DNA from: Deltaproteobacteria bacterium
Lineage (GTDB): Bacteria; Desulfobacterota; DSM-4660; Desulfatiglandales; Desulfatiglandaceae
Length of the DNA stretch: 15,552 nt
Direction of reading: 5' to 3'
Assembly (NCBI GenBank): GCA_018644785.1
Contig: JABGPV010000112.1
Coordinates: 1-15,552 of the forward strand
Shown: piece by piece, positions 14,030-15,552 of the stretch
Layout of the letters: every line of letters starts with the position of its first letter
Numbering within the stretch: position 1 is the stretch's first letter
Translations under genes and position numbers: made by a program
The notes under the pieces: model-generated
What the model was told of the DNA's origin: nothing
Seen by the model: the letters and a program-made list of their open reading frames with translations, nothing else
Databases searched by the model: none

Positions 14030-14938
14030 TCAAGGATCCGCTTTCTCGACGGCATGCCCACCGAATTCCTGGCGCAGGGCTGCCACCACCCGGTCTGAAA
14101 ACGCATCCTCTACCTGAGAGCGAAAGCGGGCCATGAGGGAGAGCGCAATCACCGGAGCGGACACACCCGATTCAACAGCCTGGTCAATGGTCCAACGTCC
14201 TTCACCGGAATCCGCCACCACCCCCTTGATACGGGACAGGCGGGGGTCCTTTTTAAAAGCGGATTCCACGAGTTCCAGCAGCCATGACCGAACCACGCTC
14301 CCCTGATTCCATAAATGGGCAACATCCTCAAAGTTCAGGGATTCCGAATAGGGCGATGCTTTCAGGATATCAAACCCTTCAGCATAGGCTTGCATCATGC
14401 CGTACTCAATACCGTTATGGACCATTTTAACAAAATGACCGGAACCCGTGTCTCCACAATAAAGGTGTCCGTTCGGAGGGGCGAGAGACTTGAATACGGG
14501 ATCCAGAAGTCGGCAGGTCTCTTCGTCTCCACCCAGCATCAGGCAGTAGCCGTTTTTTAATCCCCAAACACCGCCACTGACACCCGCATCAACAAACTGA
14601 ATTTTCTTTTCCCCCAGAAATCGTGAACGTCGAATATCATCTTTATAATAGGTGTTGCCGCCGTCAACGATGATATCACCGGGGGACAATTGTTCGCGTA
14701 ACTGTTCCAGAACCTCGTCCACCAAAGAACCCGCAGGCAACATAATCCAGACAATGCGGGGAGGGGAAAGCGCCTGCACCACCTCGGGGAGTGAATAAGC
14801 ACCGATGGCGCCGTCTTCCACCAGTTGGTCCGTTTTTTGAGGCGATCGGTTATATGCCACCACCCGGTGCCCGTCCGAAAGAAGCCGTTTGGCCATATTC
14901 ATTCCCATACGCCCCAGACCGATCATGGCTAATTGCAT
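14030..14938 (-). CDS. gnd: 6-phosphogluconate dehydrogenase, decarboxylating, short (YqeC/GndA-like) form
   Basis: This enzyme converts 6-phosphogluconate to ribulose 5-phosphate and CO2, reducing NAD(P)+. It has 302 residues, the short class (about 300), not the 470-residue dimeric form of E. coli. The Rossmann motif is GLGRMGMNMAKRL (7-19). Substrate-site motifs are VDGGNTYYKDD (91-101), VDAGVSGGVWGLKNGY (116-131) and GHFVKMVHNGIEYG (167-180), containing the catalytic Lys171 and Asn175. GEGRWT at 245-250 is typical of the short class. After the second beta strand it reads YNRSPQK, an Arg/Lys arrangement that favours NADP+ over NAD+. ATG 14938 has GGAG (14948-14951) nine bases upstream; an in-frame GTG at 14953 would place the start over that site. 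It lies 35 bases after the ferredoxin gene and 26 before zwf. Confidence 0.94.
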   Translation of the reverse strand: MQLAMIGLGRMGMNMAKRLLSDGHRVVAYNRSPQKTDQLVEDGAIGAYSLPEVVQALSPPRIVWIMLPAGSLVDEVLEQLREQLSPGDIIVDGGNTYYKDDIRRSRFLGEKKIQFVDAGVSGGVWGLKNGYCLMLGGDEETCRLLDPVFKSLAPPNGHLYCGDTGSGHFVKMVHNGIEYGMMQAYAEGFDILKASPYSESLNFEDVAHLWNQGSVVRSWLLELVESAFKKDPRLSRIKGVVADSGEGRWTIDQAVESGVSAPVIALSLMARFRSQVEDAFSDRVVAALRQEFGGHAVEKADP

Positions 14939-14947
14939 TTCGATTAT

Positions 14948-14951
14948 CTCC
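14948..14951 (-). promoter_or_regulatory. Ribosome binding site that sets the gnd start
   Basis: GGAG on the minus strand lies nine bases before ATG 14938 and directly behind the alternative GTG at 14953, so the ATG is the likelier start. Confidence 0.6.
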
Positions 14952-14973
14952 ACGCCGTCAGGGTTTGAGCGGC

Positions 14974-15270
14974 TTAATCAAGAAAAGGTTCAATTTTTGA
15001 AATAATGAGATCCACATCATCGGTTGAGACATCCGAAAACCAGATTTTCTGAGGATAAATCATTACGTTGGGCCCTTTGGCGCAAAGTCCCATACACCCC
15101 GATTGAGATACCCTCACCCTGCCCTTCCATCCCCTGTCAGCAACCACTTCTTTCAGGGCTTTTCGAATAGCCGGGCTGTCATTATCGGCACAAGATTTCC
15201 GTTTTCCGCCGCGATCATTGGTACACACAAAAATGTGGCTCACATATGGAGATTCTTTCAGTTCAGTCAA
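14974..15270 (-). CDS. [2Fe-2S] thioredoxin-like ferredoxin
   Basis: This is a 98-residue stand-alone electron carrier of the thioredoxin-like 2Fe-2S family, related to the Aquifex/clostridial ferredoxins and to NuoE/HydC N-terminal domains. The four cluster ligands are Cys16, Cys27, Cys59 and Cys63, with the family spacing C-x10-C and C-x3-C (HIFVCTND and SQSGCMGLCAKGPNV). The start is TTG at 15270: AAGGAGG ends 6 bases upstream, and no ATG or GTG precedes the fold at a suitable place. It sits 31 bp after citrate synthase and 35 bp before gnd, so it is probably transcribed with central carbon genes. A role in passing electrons from the oxidative branch or TCA cycle is only a guess; its partners are not in the window. 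Confidence 0.9.
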   Translation of the reverse strand: MTELKESPYVSHIFVCTNDRGGKRKSCADNDSPAIRKALKEVVADRGWKGRVRVSQSGCMGLCAKGPNVMIYPQKIWFSDVSTDDVDLIISKIEPFLD

Positions 15271-15283
15271 TTTAATCCTCCTT
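15271..15283 (-). promoter_or_regulatory. Strong ribosome binding site supporting a TTG start for the ferredoxin
   Basis: On the minus strand AAGGAGG is followed by ATTAAA and then TTG 15270. A near-consensus site at 6-base spacing makes TTG initiation convincing. Confidence 0.75.
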
Positions 15284-15301
15284 TCTCAAATCCGTGAACG
15301 G

Positions 15302-15552
15302 TTACCTGTCATCCACGGGTTCGTATTCACAGCCGGTTAACCCGCAGTATTCGCCCACGTACTCCGCTTTGGGTCGATAAAGTGCGGGTTTTTCCTGAGC
15401 GTCGGCAAATTTTTCTTCAACGATATGGGCGCACCAGCCGGAAACCCTTGAAATGGCAAAAATGGGGGTCATAAAATCGAAGGGAATACCCATAATATGA
15501 TAAACCGGCGCACTGTAAAAATCCACATTGGGCAAGATATTGGGTTTACAGT
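15302..15552 (-). CDS. gltA: Citrate synthase, C-terminal fragment (5' end outside window)
   Basis: This enzyme condenses acetyl-CoA with oxaloacetate to citrate. Only about the last 83 residues are visible; the frame is open to the window edge and stops with TAA at 15302-15304. LPNVDFYSAPVYHIMGIP contains the catalytic Asp (the equivalent of E. coli Asp362 in NVDFYSG), followed by FDFMTPIFAISRVSGWCAHI and RPKAEYVG, which are conserved in si-type citrate synthases. The C-terminus GLTGCEYEPVDDR has two extra Cys residues nearby (Cys in YCGLTGC) that I cannot interpret. It is the first visible gene of the minus-strand run with the ferredoxin, gnd and zwf. The assignment is strong despite the truncation. 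Whether it serves oxidative or reductive TCA flux cannot be told. Confidence 0.92.
   Translation of the reverse strand, partial: CKPNILPNVDFYSAPVYHIMGIPFDFMTPIFAISRVSGWCAHIVEEKFADAQEKPALYRPKAEYVGEYCGLTGCEYEPVDDR

Noticed and set aside
14004..14033. TTG start for zwf overlapping the gnd stop (TTGA)
   Set aside because: The overlap is attractive for coupling, but a near-consensus ribosome site sits downstream of it and directly before ATG 14003.
1..15552. CRISPR arrays, tRNA/rRNA genes, transposases, phage genes
   Set aside because: No regularly spaced repeats, no RNA gene signature and no mobile-element protein motifs were seen on either strand.

Overview
The window looks like a chromosomal segment from an anaerobic, probably sulfate-reducing Desulfobacterota bacterium. 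This is an inference: base composition is moderate, the redox genes are typical of that group, and the citrate synthase tail and stand-alone 2Fe-2S ferredoxin resemble those I know from it. No rRNA, tRNA, CRISPR array, insertion sequence or phage gene was seen. Almost all of the sequence is coding.

Layout. (1) 1-2829, minus strand: a tripartite efflux operon, made of a lipoprotein membrane-fusion protein followed by an RND inner-membrane pump cut by the window edge. The two genes overlap as TAATG. (2) 2830-3012: a divergent control region with a perfect 9-bp-arm palindrome and a 9-bp direct repeat spaced two helical turns. (3) 3013-5089, plus strand: a class III nucleotide cyclase with a GAF-like N-terminus, then a metallo-beta-lactamase-fold hydrolase of a type that could be its phosphodiesterase partner. 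(4) 5292-10324, plus strand, behind a TTGACA promoter: a soluble group 2 [NiFe]-hydrogenase (small and large subunits), a triple-PAS histidine kinase and a single-domain response regulator. This matches the H2-sensing HoxBC-HoxJ / HupUV-HupT arrangement, but the output protein has no DNA-binding domain. (5) 10410-15552, minus strand, converging on the previous block: citrate synthase (5' end outside the window), 2Fe-2S thioredoxin-like ferredoxin, 6-phosphogluconate dehydrogenase, glucose-6-phosphate dehydrogenase and a GH13_18 phosphorylase close to glucosylglycerate phosphorylase.

How the genes work together. Block 4 is best read as a hydrogen sensor: the cytoplasmic hydrogenase has no Tat signal and no membrane anchor, and it is tightly linked to its kinase and receiver. 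It departs from the textbook sensor in three visible ways: an Asp in place of one proximal-cluster Cys, a 15-residue C-terminal tail on the large subunit, and a mixed gas-channel pair (Ile/Leu). The cyclase/MBL pair just upstream suggests, without proving it, that cyclic nucleotide signalling is part of the same response. Block 5 forms a plausible route in which phosphorolysis of a glucosyl compatible solute yields glucose 1-phosphate; after isomerisation, the glucose 6-phosphate enters the oxidative pentose phosphate pathway to give NADPH. No 6-phosphogluconolactonase, phosphoglucomutase or hydrogenase maturation gene is present in the window.
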